Origin: Owenia fusiformis
Taxonomy: Eukaryota > Annelida > Polychaeta > Sabellida > Oweniidae
Assembly (NCBI GenBank): GCA_903813345.2
Contig: CAIIXF020000008.1
Coordinates: 25,096,822-25,160,821 of the forward strand
Length of the DNA stretch: 64,000 nt
Direction of reading: 5' to 3'
Of this stretch, positions 37,001-52,000 are shown one piece after another. Position 1 is the first letter of the stretch; each line of letters starts with the position of its first letter. The notes below the pieces were generated by a model. That model was not told the origin of the DNA. It did no database searches and saw only the letters and a program-made list of their open reading frames with translations. The position numbers were made by a program, and so were the translations under genes.

Positions 37001-40000
37001 GGTTGGTTTTGTGACTTTATGTCAAATCTTAAAATGACATTTTTGAAAATATGTGACAAAAATAGTGATTTTCCCATCAGTGGTTCATATGTCCAAAACT
37101 ACTTTTAAACATATAGTGAATATTTCACAAAATCTAAATCTGTCAGCTCTAGCAGACCTCAAAACATGTATTATCTGAATATGCATTATGTCTGGAACAC
37201 TAATATTATAAGGATTCATTCAATGATGCAATTTGCAACCAGGTTGAAAACTCAAATTGTTATGTGAAAAAAAGATATCTGACCTGAGTTGATTTCTGCC
37301 AAAATGTAAAAACATAAAATTACATCATATTTATCAAATTAATCAATCATAATGCCATTACTTAAAAATATTATGAATTTTGATTCTCATAATTCGCGAA
37401 GTATGTGAAACCATTGAAATCCAGAATCATAATCCATTATATTTTCGAGATATGGCCTCCAGGTTCATATGTCTCCATCTTAGACATTTAATCTATTTAT
37501 GGATATGAAGTGCTTAGAATGTCATAATAATCATAGTTATTCTTTCTATTTGTCAATTATTGAAAGAAGGGACTAAACGCTTGGCATAATTGAGAGCATT
37601 GACTGTATAATTTGTGTAATTTTGCATCTTACTACAACTGCCATGACATTCTATCAACTGATTATAGGGTATTCCAAGTTTTTTCAATTTTGCAGGATGG
37701 CAACAGATTTGGATAAGGGTTCTCTATTTTTCTAACAAGAATGATTTCTAATTTTCAATACCTAAAAACTATTCAGCAAATACTGTTCTTGGAAAACTCC
37801 ATGGTTTATATTGTTACCTTAGAATATGTGGCTGCATCTCCAAATGGTGACATCTCTACTATAGGTGTGCTTTCCACTACCCTCAGTTCATGACCAGATA
37901 TATGGAATATTGCTTTTTTACACTGACCACATTTGCGCTAGGAAAGTTACAAGATATGCAACTAATAATCCTCTTGGGAAAGTTCTTATAGAAAAAGTTA
38001 TTCTTTCCAGAATCATTATAGAAAATGTTATGACTTTCAGATTCCCTCATGCAAATTAAGAGATAACATACAGTATTCTCCACAGTTACATTCCAGAGAC
38101 AGCAAGATTCAAATTACATGTATCCCAATTTTTAATAAAAAAATGTCCAAAATTGTTATTATGCCAAGATAAATTTATGAATTTTCCCCAAATTTCTGAG
38201 ACCACTACTATATGTTTCCATATCATACTTAAAAGGATTGTAATGATTTGTTTGAAATATGTTTATTCAAAATTAAATGTAATTTGTTATGAGGGGAAAA
38301 ATGAAAGTCACAAATAAACTTGAAGGAATTGCAATTAAAACCTAGAGGAAGCGAAGCCTTATTAAGCCAAGCTGCATGAACTAAGCTTTCACACTGACGT
38401 CAACACATTCTCTCAATTAATCTAAGAATGGCCTCAATTCAGAATTGACAAAAACACCAATGCAACAGATGCATGTTTCCCTCTCTGTTAAAGAAACTAT
38501 ACAACAGCGACAATTCTAATTAATGTCACCAGTGAGGAAGATGTTTGTAAATACATCATTGCATGTGTCTGTTAATAAGGGGTCTCTCAAAGGCTGATTA
38601 AATAGACAGTGCCTAATGAAAACCTCTTAAAGGCTATGTAGAGATCATCAATAAAGTAGCTATTAAGAACCCATTGCATCATAAAACATCACTGTGTGCT
38701 ACACAGGGAAATAAAAACTGATCAAACAAAGCAATGTATGATCTAGACACAGCAACTCATGGGAGTAGCAAAACTCACTGGCCAAATATCAAATCACCTA
38801 TCATTTAAAACATTTAGCCTTTAACAAAACCTTCAATGACAGATTGCCCTCAAACCCATCAACCAAATAGAGGAAGTAGCTGACCTGTAGTATTCTCTGA
38901 TAGATACAAGAGCTCTCCAGAGAATAATTATACACATGATGATCATGTCTTACTGGAAGTACCCTGCGCGTAGAGTCTAGTTATAAACTACCCTCTGCCT
39001 AGTCAGTGATCTCAACAGCATTAAAGCAAGTGGGCGCAGCACCCACCTGAGGTTTTAAAAACAGGCTTACGCCCACCAGAAAATTATTTGCACCTAGTTA
39101 AAAATGAGAAAAATTATGAAAAATGGGCATATTTTGACCAATTTTGGTCTGAATTGTGAAAATGAGAAATTTGCACCCACTTGAGAAAAAATCCTGTGGA
39201 GGACACTGCTAGTATGGACTATATTACAGTTTAGGAGCCACCAGCCTGGGTAATAAATCATTTCAAATTTACCACGCTGACCCTTTCTCAACCAATCAGC
39301 GAAGTGGAAGAAACATGTGGTAAATATGTGCTCATTAACTATGCCGGGATGTCAGAGGAAATGACCATATAGAAAGTCGTCTGTATTGCGAAGACGAACT
39401 TAGATTGGCTCGATGAGATCAGAGATTTATTGTAAACTGAAAGAGTGAAGACGAAGCTCTCTTTTAAGAAGTGAAGTCGAACGAATGCAAAGGGTATACT
39501 GGAAGGCCCCTAACTAGTGAGAAAATTGGCATGAATTTCAGTGTTATTGAGGGAGTTTCCATGAATGAAATGAATGACACTTTTTGTATAAACTCAGCTT
39601 ATCACAAAGAAGTAAAGGATTTACACAATGTACTGTTTAAACTAGATAAAGCACTTACTCACCGTACATACAGGATATGGGTTTCATTAGACAATTGAAC
39701 TTAATGCAAGTTTGACATTCCCTTTTTCAATATTCATCACATGTAACATGAGATCAATATTGTGCTCATTGTTTATATGAGGGAAGTCACCTGCCTTCTA
39801 CATGCTGCACCATTAGCCCCCCCCCCCCACACACACATAGCCCCTATCTTAAAAGATCATCCATTTGTTAAATGTGGCTCTGACTGAGAATGTGAATTAT
39901 GCTTGCATCTGGTTTCTGCCCAATCAAGCAGGTTCATTCTTTTTTCCCTACCTGTATCTAACATACCTGTAATTAATGCAAACATGTGGGTGGGGTCATA

Positions 40001-43000
40001 TACAAGGTCTTATTACAATTATACAGGTAAGTATATATAAAAAAAGCCTTAATTACCTTACTGATCTCATCTACTACACGTAGGGCATCCCCTGACACAT
40101 ACAACACAGCTCTCTGATATTTCCCTTTGCATTGCTGGAATACAAGCAAAGCCTTAGTTAATACACTATCTTACATACTGGTACTTGCACATGTAAATAT
40201 ATGCAAGCAATATATATGCAAGCATGTGTATGAGAGAGGGTTAAAGTCATATGGCAGGATGAGGAGCATGGCTTGTAGAGACCACTCTTAAGTTGATTTG
40301 TGTACCAGTAGTACAAATAGATAAGTTGCGTACAATGGGTTATAGCTAATAAAATGTATCTGAAACCGCAACTCATTTTAACTGAACTGCCACGCATAAA
40401 TCTGGTGAGTGCGTTATGGATTTTAGCTATGTTGAGCTCAAAATGTTGGGCAAAACCTCTCTAATATGTCATATATAATTACAATATGTGCTTTATCAAA
40501 TCATTTTAGTTTGGATTTGAGAGTGAGATTTAACATGGTACAATACAAATCGAGAAGGCATCAAAAATAGTTGTCAGCTGACAGATTTTTGTCATTTAGC
40601 ACAAGGTGGAAAGTTGTTTTCAACTGTAACTTGTTGATAAGGCTCCAATTCCATTGGTAAATGTACTATCACATATGGAAAGTCACTATCTGATTCTGGA
40701 TAAAATGCATTAGGAAAACATTCTGTCAGAGTTCATGATGATATTATACAGTGATATATATAAATTTAATCAACAGAATATTGGAACACAGAGGTTACCC
40801 AAGGGACAGAACTAGTAGAGTAGATAACTTCATTAGACATTATTAATCATAAAAAATTGTAAGCTCTTGCACTTAAAGAATGCATTATAGACGTTCCTAC
40901 AGATTCTACTCTATTATTTGTCACATTAAAGTCAATGAGTATTGAAAAAACACAAATTGCAGTAAACCTGGTGAAGCAAACAGTTTTTTTTACATTTTAG
41001 ATGTTATAAATCTATTTAATAAAAGTAATTAATTCAAGGGACAAAAAGTGAGACTGATTTATGGTTCAACATCTAACTGCTTTAATTTTTTTTTAATAAT
41101 CATTCAAAGACTGAAATCACATTTAGCTTTAACAATGACAAGAAAAAGGTCAAAGGTCATATATCTACAATAAATCACAGAATCATGGTCTTTGTTACAA
41201 TAAAAGCAGAGAGAATATTTGAAGAATCAATTTTCACATGAAGGTCAAAATTATTAATTTAGGAGGCACGCAAGTCATCTATTGTACACCTCAATTGTTC
41301 TCTTTATGGTGACAGCATTTATGGTATAAGAGTGTTAAATTATTAATAGAAAATAGTGTTTCTGAAATAAATACAATGAATTCAATATGAATAAAATTAT
41401 CTGATGTTTAAAAATCATGCATAAAACACAAAATGAAATGATACTGTATACTATGATAAATAAAATAAAAAAATATTTGATGCAATGTTCATGAATGATA
41501 AAAATATGCAAACAGAAAGCAACACATGCATATACATTTTGATATAAATTTGATATGAAATAAAATAACATCTATGTATTGCTAATTACAAAAATCTAGA
41601 AAACTTTATTCATATCATACATGCATATCTGGAAAAATGCACCTTTTGTGACCTCCACCTCAATTATATCATTTGTACATACTAAAAAGTAGGTTAGAAG
41701 ATGGCATATAAGGTTATGATGTTTTTGTGGTCATTATACAGATCTATACTACAGATCAGCATAGAGCAAAGAAAGTTAAGATTTTATGAGATATACATTT
41801 GTCCTGATATCTGGTAACCAATAAGGCACAATGAAGTTCATTCAGGTGAATTCTAAAACACAGCCCCAATGAGTTTTCTTATTGGCTATGTGTTCCAGGG
41901 ACTATATATTGGTTTGGGTTGTATCATCTGGGAACTATACTATGGCATGTGGAATTGTGAATGATTATAACAGCGGCTTTTAGAGGCTATCGACCAGTGC
42001 TAGTCTTGATATAACTGCTACAATTCTGATTAATTTCCACAATTTAAATGCCAGAGTATGTCTATGTAAATCTCTGGAATGGTTTAAATAAAGATAAATC
42101 ATATCTAATGAACATTTTCTTCAACAGACAAAATCTCAGTTCATTTCCTCAGAGATCTCTTTCATCGATCTTGAACATTTCTTATGTTGAAGCATTTGAA
42201 AGAATATTTTTATTTATTGCAAAGATAAGTTAATATATAGTTGACTAAAGTAGATAATTCCAGTAGTTACACACAAATACATGTGATGACTTAAATGTAA
42301 AGATTCATAAAATAATCAAAATATTGTCACTCAATCGACATCAAATCCAGCTGTCTGTATAAGATTCTTAGCTGATTAGCAGAACGTTTAACAAAAACTC
42401 CCTCGGAATTGATTAATGAATTACCTACTGCTAAAAATCAATGTTGAGCAGCCTGAGCCTATTTTTCATGATATAATTAATAAAGAACTTGAATCTGACA
42501 ATTAGATAGCAGTAAGTCTACCATGTAATAAATGCAAGTCTACAGAGTAGTATTAGAAGTAGTAAATACCTATGGAATATCAAAATTCCAACAATTCCCG
42601 AAAACTCATTTCAATAGATGTTGCCCTTAATAAACTCAGTTGTATGACCCCCAATTTAAAAAATCTGAACTATATCATCAACAATAGAGACAATATCTAT
42701 CTGATAATAAATTAAACTTAACATCATAAAATAAATTATTTTGATGGATGTAAGTAATATGAGATGCAGAGTTATTATGAAAATATTTGTTATTGGGTTT
42801 GTCAATAAAAATGTCATCTTCAAAATGCATGCCATAAGTAATAGCATGCAGTGATTTAAAGTTCTCCCTATGGCTGTAACTCAACACTTCACAAAGGAAA
42901 ATATATATGAAATACATGCACATGAGCAATTATTCTGCTTGTTCTAACACTTGGCACTAATTGATGTTTTCACTTGAGATCTCTGATTAATATCTGGAGA

Positions 43001-46000
43001 CTTTGAATTAAGAATCAATAAGATTAGAAGTTACAAGAAGATGCAGCAATTTATCCAGAAATGAAAGCCAAATTGTTATTTTGTGTTTGATGTTTCAATA
43101 TGAGGATTCATTTTGATTAATCATTTACCAGAACTATTTGAGATCAATACATATTTTCAGAATTCCCAAAAATCATGGTCAAATTCACATTCAAATTCAA
43201 AGGACAGGGATCATTTTTACACCAAACACACCTCATTAAAGATGTGTTCAATAAATGGTGACCAAAATCTGAGCTTTCTGCTTATTTATAATCTCAGTAC
43301 TATTTCATTTTTCAGCAAGAGAACAACTGATATATGGGAGGTATTAAATTATAGAGTTGAACATTTTACACAAAGTAAGTTCTAGCAGCAATTCATACTA
43401 GGTAAAACCCAGACATTAAGGGATAAAAACATTAATGAAACATTAGTTTGGAAACATTAGTTTGGAAACTGGTTTTAGGAGATTATCAGATAATGTCATG
43501 TGTTTAATTAGTATAAGAGTTAATAAGTAATTACAGTGCAGCCAAACCTGAAACCAACTATATCATGGATGACTTAAGGAAGGCCAAGTAGAAGCAATAA
43601 TAAAAAAAAACTCTTCCTACAAGACCAACCTCAACAAGGCATAAACATGCAAAATATCACCACCTGACAGTTGTTACTTGCTGCCGAATGCCACGCACTA
43701 AATACCAAACACCATCCACAAAAATTGGAGACTATAACAATAACCACTTGTGGTGGTAACATACAAGTTTGGCTGTACTGAAATAAGGCAGCACCCATAG
43801 TTTTATAGTTTAAGTCCTGTACCAAGACACTATTTTAACAACCCCCTCCCTTATAAGGTATGGGGTGGCATAGTTTAGATCCAGGACTACCTTAGATTCT
43901 GTCTAGTGCACTGCCTCATGCATTGATTAGTACAGGCCTAATGAACCATTATCCATTCTTGCATCAAAACTCAATCGTCCTTCCATTCTCTTGGTTACAG
44001 AATGTGGATGACCAGACTTGATGCAAGACTGCCTATTCACTGGTGATCCGCTCGATTACGCTGCTTACCGAAACGGCTCGTTTCGGTAACAAAATGTCTG
44101 AACGTCGAAGGTATGATTTTTCTTATTTCACGCGTTGTAGGCAGAATCCCCACGACGATGTCTGCGAAAAAATAGCTCAGAAGACAACAGAATCGTCGAT
44201 TTAATTCCTCACTTAAGTTACATAAACGGTTTGGGTTAAAAGGGCAGATCTTAACTCTTATAACCGAAATACAATGTAAGTGAGGATTAAATTGACGATT
44301 CTGTTGTTTTCCGGACTATTTGTTCGCAAACATGTACATTTTCTTAAAACATATGATACTGATACACGTTTGTGATGAAAATGTTGTGGGAATTCTGCCT
44401 ACAATGTGTGAAATAAGGAAAAAAGAAAAATCATACCTTCGATGTTCCGACATTTTGTTACAGTAACCAGCGTAATCGAGTGGATCACCAGTGCTATTAT
44501 CATATAACCATGTTTTCCTGGGGCTGTGCACTAGAGTGATTAAGACAGATAACCATCATGCAGTTAGAAAGAAAGATACCCAGGCAGTCAGTACTTTCAT
44601 GTACACTACCTCATTTGGAGCCTTCCAGAACTTCAGTTTGGAGGATTTCCGTTTCCGTTCCTTATAACTCTAAAGATGAAATAAATATAAGAATAACACA
44701 ATGTATCACACAACTACACATCAATCTAATATGAGGAAGCAAATGAGGCATAACAGGATAATATATCAAGCGAATGATAAGAACATGTCAGATGATTTGT
44801 AATTTTATGTTGAACAAGGCTTTTCAGGCTTTTTATATCACATTTTACTTATTCTATTCATGCTAATGACAGATTGAGGGTTGCTAAAGAGGATGACCCA
44901 CTCTGTAAAAAAGTGCAATTAGAAAACGGTGACATAATATATGTCATTTTGGAGTTCATCTATTAGATTTGTGAAACTGAAATCACAATGGACTGGTCTG
45001 TAATGTTATCATTTATCATTGAAATACTGACACCAAACATTATGTCACAAGCATGACTTTCCCCATGCACTCAATATATCAGAAGTCATATATTATCCTA
45101 GCCTCTTGTTCACATAATGAAGGACCATCAACACTAGAGGAAATTGTGTTATCGACATGTTACAATCACACACTTATCTCATTAATGTGATCTTTCAGTA
45201 CATGGTACCTTTGGAACATATCCAATGATCTCCTTGAAATGTTTTCTCAACAAGGTGCCCAATCCCAATTTCACCATTTTGACAGGGTGATAACATATCT
45301 TCAACAGGGTACACCACCCAATTGCTTTAATGCTGAGGAGATCATAATATCCAAAGAAAACAATTTCCTCTTGAGCTGGATGGCCAGATATGGTAGGCTA
45401 TTTCATTGATGAAAGTCATACACATTTCCATATAATTCAATTATAAAAGCATTTAAGAATTGTGGTTCAATGTAAAAGCCTCAACACATATAGGTCTGCA
45501 TTCTAACAGGGTACAAGCTGCATGACATACCCTACAAAACAAACAATATCTAATAAAATGCAAATAGAACAGCAAACACATGTGTTCATTTGTTAGTATG
45601 CAAACTACAAACTACACACTTTCAAACTGCAAGTAACAAGTATATTCATATGGCAAATGAGAGACTACTGCATTGTCAATATGTTAAACTGCAAGTAACA
45701 AGTATATTCATATGGCAAATGATAGACTACTGCATTGTCAATATGTTAAACTGCAAGTAACAAGTATATTCATATGGCAAATGAGAGACTACTGCATTGT
45801 CAATATGTTAAATTACATGTCATGTGAACGTGTCCCTTGAAACTGAGGCTGCCATGTTAATTTTATAATTAAACATTTAACATATTCCCTTTTTATGCAA
45901 TAATGAATCATACAAACACAATGTAGTAAAATACAAGTTGGTGTTCTACAAGGACCTGTAATACCATATTCATAAATTCACTTAGAAGGCACAATGACCT

Positions 46001-49000
46001 TCTAAAAAATTCATAGTATAACCTGCACTTTATATTGCAATGATCTAACCTCAAATACATACATAGATATCATATTTCAACACATTTTTGGTATGTGAAT
46101 AGAAACAGGAACTAATATTCTATACACATAAAATATTCCTGACTTTATACAGTAACGAACTCTACATAAAATGTAAACATAAAAACTTAGGTATTTCCTA
46201 TGACGCTTCAATATATGAGATCAGGTGTAGGAAACATCAATAATAGGTCAATGGATACAACTTTGTTGTATGATCATATTGGATGATGATATCACATGAA
46301 TTATGAACAGTTTCTTTGGTCTTCAATATAAGAATACTATGTCACCATATCCCAAACATCTTTATAAGCCAAGATTGGTATAAGGAGAAACATTATAAAA
46401 CAAATATACTTTACTTATATATACAGTAGTTTAACATGATATATAATTTCCAGTTTATGTTAGAGACAGACATTTTCTGGGCAATTCTTATTATGCATTT
46501 GTAAAGGAGTTGAATATTGATTTTGTCTACCTTTACCACCCTAGCAGTCTACCTGATAATTGATTCATGGCTAACACAGGTAGAGCTCTGCTTATACAGT
46601 AATACCTGTATATTAGAGGGGTAACTCGCCAGGAAAATCCAACTAGAGTTCAACTTTCCAAATATTTCCAAAACTCAAGTAAATTCATTTCATTCAGTAT
46701 ATATTGTAAACTCTCTGGTCTAGTCACAACATAAGGCTGTTTAACATGTTGGGGCCATAAGAAAGTGTTGTATTCATTGCAGTCATCTCATATTTCAATG
46801 ATCAGTAATCTGGTAAAAACTTTGATAAGCATATGGTAAAGATCCTAAAATGAAAATGATAGATCATCACTTTTCATGTAAAGGACGTGAATTATAGGAG
46901 AAATGTTAAAAAGAAACACCAAAGTTCATGCTGTATGTAAAAGATATATGGAAAATGTTCCTGGTCCAATGTTGAAACCCTTGGTTGAAATGAAACACTT
47001 AATCCATTTGTCTTAGACTATTTCGAAAGAATAATAAATTAGAATAGTATGGAAAGAAACCAATGATAGATATTTATCAGAAGGATACATCAAATTACAA
47101 AATCTGCCATCGTTATTGCGTTTTAGTATAAGTACTCTGTTATCACCCACTTGTATTCTTAGAAATTTGATTTTGATTTGATTTTTTAGTTAAAACCTAG
47201 TCATTCCTCAATACTTTCGGAAGTGGGGATGGTGCTTATTAGAGGGTAGGCACTAAATACGGTGATTATTTGTATATTTATTTATCTAATAAAGTAAGAA
47301 TGCATAGTCTGTAAGACCTAAACTCAATTTACATGTTTGCAAGACAGGCCCAACACGAGCTATGGCTAACTCACAAGGTGGAATAAATTGCGAGTTTCTA
47401 AAAGACAGCTCCAGGTAGAGTTCATGCGGCTCTGATGAGCTACACTAGAGTTACTGACTGGGGAATTACACCGCTACTGTATATGAACACACCTACTGAT
47501 GAGCTACACTAGAGTTACTGACTGGGGAATTACACCGCTACTGTATATGAACACACCTACTGATGAGCTACACTAGAGTTACTGACTGGGGAATTACACC
47601 GCTACTGTATATGAACACACCTACTGATGAGCTACACTAGAGTTACTGACTGGGGAATTACACCGCTACTGTATATGAACACACCTACTGATGAGCTACA
47701 CTAGAGTTACTGACTGGGGAGTTACACCGCTACTGTATATGAAGACACCTTACTAATCCACACATAATTCAATATGAACACCTGTTCCTTCATTCCAATT
47801 TCTCAGTCTCATTGACCCCAATTTTTGGTTTTAATGTTTCACCTTTATATGTTTAAGATTTGATTTGTAGAAACCCCCCATGCTGAATCCTTTGATTACG
47901 TTTACAACTAGTGAGGGTTGACCAAAAAGATCTGCACCATTTTCACACATGTATTATTGATCTTATATCATGGCCATTTATCATTCATGATTCCACAACA
48001 CTTGTTAGATGCACAGGGCAGAACAATCTTAAAGACCTCCAAGACATATCTCTAATGGGAACTCAATAACATTAAAAAGAGAATAACAGAAAAATATGGC
48101 ACCATGTGTTTTCCATTTGTTAAGTGTATTTTTGTTAGCTCTACCAATTTATATTCTATTTCAGTGCCAGTATCTCCGCTGATAGGAAGTGAACTAATCA
48201 ATAGAAACATACCTGGTAGCTATATATGTTATTTCTACTCAACTAGATGATTGTTTCATAATATGAAAGCATGCCCCGGGACCTCCCTAGAATTATTTTT
48301 ATTAGAACTGTATAAAAACACAAGTTCCATACAGCAGTTCAATAAAGTGATTTTTCCCTTTATCTACATCAAATTGTTGTTTTATGAGTTAATATTGACA
48401 GTTACTATTTACTTTATGCAATAAATATATTTCAGCCACCAATATGCCACATTGCTGTAAAAGGTTGTCCAAGAAATCATGAACATAAGGGTATAAATAT
48501 TTATTTGCAGACAAAAGTGCATCTGGGATAAGAGAACCCTCTCATGAGTATTTCAAAGTTTATATCTGTTGTGTTCTTTAAGGGAGGATAATCAAAGACT
48601 ACTTTCTATAATACAATGAAATCTTGGCAATTGAATTTGTACTGAAATAATGAATGTTGAAGATATTTGTCTTTCACACATCCTCTGAAAAATATTGTGA
48701 GGTATAGAGAAGCATCATTTATATAAAGAGTATCTTTCCTTGATGATCGCAACCGTAAATGAATTCAGGAAAGCCCATGAGAGGGTTCTCCCATAATCAC
48801 AATCAAGGATGATGTTACTGATGAATGTAAACCTAAGCCAGAACATTTGTGTTGGAGATACTTCAACACACAACATACAAGTAAGATCACAAGAATGATA
48901 TAGTTCTTCATGACCACAAAGGTGAACAAGTAACTATATGTATATCCCACTGATAAATATATTGGAGTACTCTTACAAATCATTTGATTTTGCTTCTGTG

Positions 49001-52000
49001 AAAGAGAGATTTGTCTACCTTCATCTGCAACTCAGTACCATTGCGTCTTAAGAGAGCTATGTCCTCACTCTTTCACTCAGAGTTCGTTGTTGAAATACGA
49101 CTTTCAATTTATGTTGATTTCTTCTGACATAGTTGCATAGTTTAAGCAAATATCACCAAGTTAGAGTAAATCATGTTTGCAGCCTGAGCTCTAAAAACCA
49201 ATGAACTTCATAAATTTCCATCTTTATTAAATCTCTCTCATATTGCTGAAGAGAAACTGAATGGACTAGAAAGGATGTACTGCTATCTCAACATAGAGTG
49301 CACATGCCCTAATGAGCACACGTGTGACTTCTTTTAAAGGGTGTGGGTACCATTAACGAAGGCTTTTCACATGTTCCATCAAAGACAAGGATGGTGCTAA
49401 TATTCATAGCTTCATTAAATGAAAACAACGGTTTAGCAGTAGCAGGATCACTTACAACAACTGCTGATGTAAGTACTTAGAAAACAAGATGAAAAGGAAG
49501 TGATTGAGCCAGAGGTTTAGTTTGATCTGTCTAAAATAACAGATGCAGGGGATTACATGTCACAAGCTGACAAGACAGGCTATTCTCAGGCTTTCCTTTC
49601 CTTTTACTATTCAATTACAGACTAATCAGCCTTGTAATTTCCCAGTGGGAGAATGCAATGGGATAAAATAACAATGTTGCAGACATATCCTCAGATGATA
49701 TAACATGCATACTGCATCTTTACTATATACATTGGTAGATAAATATGAGGTTATTCACAATTACAAATTTCATGAAATAAAACAACATAATTGTTATTTC
49801 TCCCTGGTGAATAAACACCTCTTATACAAAGAAAGCTGTCATAATCCAAGACTGACTTATTAAAGGCTATTAACACCTAGCAAAGTTAATGTGTAACCAG
49901 AGAAACAGCATCTATCCCCATATTGTTCCCTATCAGATAAGTACCCAATCAAGTCATCAATGATAAACTACCCAGACAGTATAGGCCACCCTATTACGTC
50001 TTACATGTGACTTGGAACTACATAAGGAATCACTTGGAAGTAGACAACAATACCATAATTCTATTTTGAGGAAAAAAGAACAGATGATTTGGATTATTTC
50101 ATTTTTTAATCTCAAATTGCAAAACATATGTAAAAAATAGTTAATCGTTAACAAACTGAGAAAGGGTTTGAGAAGGAAATTATTTTTCAGGCACCCCTGA
50201 ATATTAACAGACAATATTATAAGGGGCTAAAGTGCATGAACGATTTCAAAGATATAATCAATAATTAAAATTCATTTGCATCTCGGGGAAACTACAATTA
50301 TACATGTATACATGTTATTATGAAAAATTGTTATCAACAGCTCTTGGTGTAATAACTTATACCTCAAATTGATGGCATCAACCCTAATATTAAAAAATGA
50401 TAAGAGTGTCCAAATTTGGGGAAAAGAGTCTAATTTTCTCTGTGTACTACAACCACTGATTTTCTTTTACTTTTAGCTCCTCATATTTTTCATGCCTTGG
50501 TATTTTACAAGGTGGCAGATGATATAATACAGTGATCTCCCCAGCAATAAAGCAAGTGGGTGCAGCACCCATCTGAGATTTTAAAAACAGACTTGCACCC
50601 ACCTGAAAATCCATTTGCACCCACTAGTAAATGAGAAAAATCATGAAAAGGGCATATTTTGACCAATTTCAGTGTAAATTGTGAAAATGAGAATTTTACA
50701 CCCTCTTGAGAAAAATTCCTGAGGAGATCACTGTAATATAAGGCTTAGCTGGTATTGACAATGGATCAATAATGTAATCACCACTGAGATATGCAGTCTA
50801 CAGTCTTACTGCCTGATAAAATCAGAGGCTTGAATAAGCCTAATGTAAAATACATGATTGTGCAATTCTTGGTATATTCCAACAGGTGCAGGTAGCATTT
50901 CTATTAAATTAGTCTTGTTTAATGGAGGTTTCCTATATATACTGATAACTTATCTTTATAGATAAACCATGATCTGATTTGTTCCTGGCTGTCACTTATT
51001 TTGTTACACCCATCAGTTAACTGGAAAAACTGGATCTTTAATTCTGATCCTAAACCACTTATAATGTTGTTTTTAATTCATAATGATTAAAACTTCTTTA
51101 GATTCTAATGACTGATATAAACAGTCTACGATTCTGTTTTCAGCTCATATTCACCCGGAGGGACTAGTAAATTACTTTTAATCTCTCCTGAGGTAAACTG
51201 TAATAGTCTTGTTTTTTCAATTCTTTTGAATTTCAATTTGAAATGATGGCCCAAAATTCTTGATGCTGGAAAATCATAGAAATCAGACTGAACTACAATA
51301 TAAAACTGAACTATAATAAAAACCTGAGAATCTAAACGTATAGCTTCTAGACAGTTTGATGAACAATTGAATAACCAGAGTGGGAAGCTTATAGATACTC
51401 TTCAATTTTGTCTCAGATAAAATACATTGGCTGTTTTCTAATTTCTCAGGAAATTACAACCAAACAATATCATAAATATAACTCATGTTGTGTCTATGTA
51501 AAATATGCCATATCAGGAAATTCCTAATCGGCCTTAATATAAGACATGTGGGGAATAAGTAATGATATATTTTATTGAGAGATCAGAATTTTAATAGAAT
51601 ATCTATATACTGCCACAACTAGGTAGCCTGAATGATATTTTGCTGGTACAGTTCTTCTTAAATATCACATTGTGTTTTGTTATTACAAATTAAGAATTAA
51701 ACATGCAGTCTATACATTACTTATCTAAAATAAAATAAAGTCAACTTATCTGTCAGGACAGGGACTTGAAATATTGAACCCTGATAGCCTGACTGAATCT
51801 TTACAAACAACAAAAATAACAGGACCTAAGTTTACATTATTCAGATAATGTTCTCTAAATGAATGAATCAAGAACATATATAATTTGGCTTAGTAGAAGC
51901 ACTTGACACCAAACAATAATATAATGCAAAATTATGCAAGGTCATATCAAAAAACTTGCAATTTTATGCCAAGTCATTTTAAATAGTTTGCAATATTATG

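Noticed and set aside
36692-37108. Overlapping open frames on both strands with [10 protein letters not shown] / [10 protein letters not shown] repeats
   Set aside because: A 30-bp near-palindromic tandem repeat keeps frames open in both directions, which is no evidence of coding.
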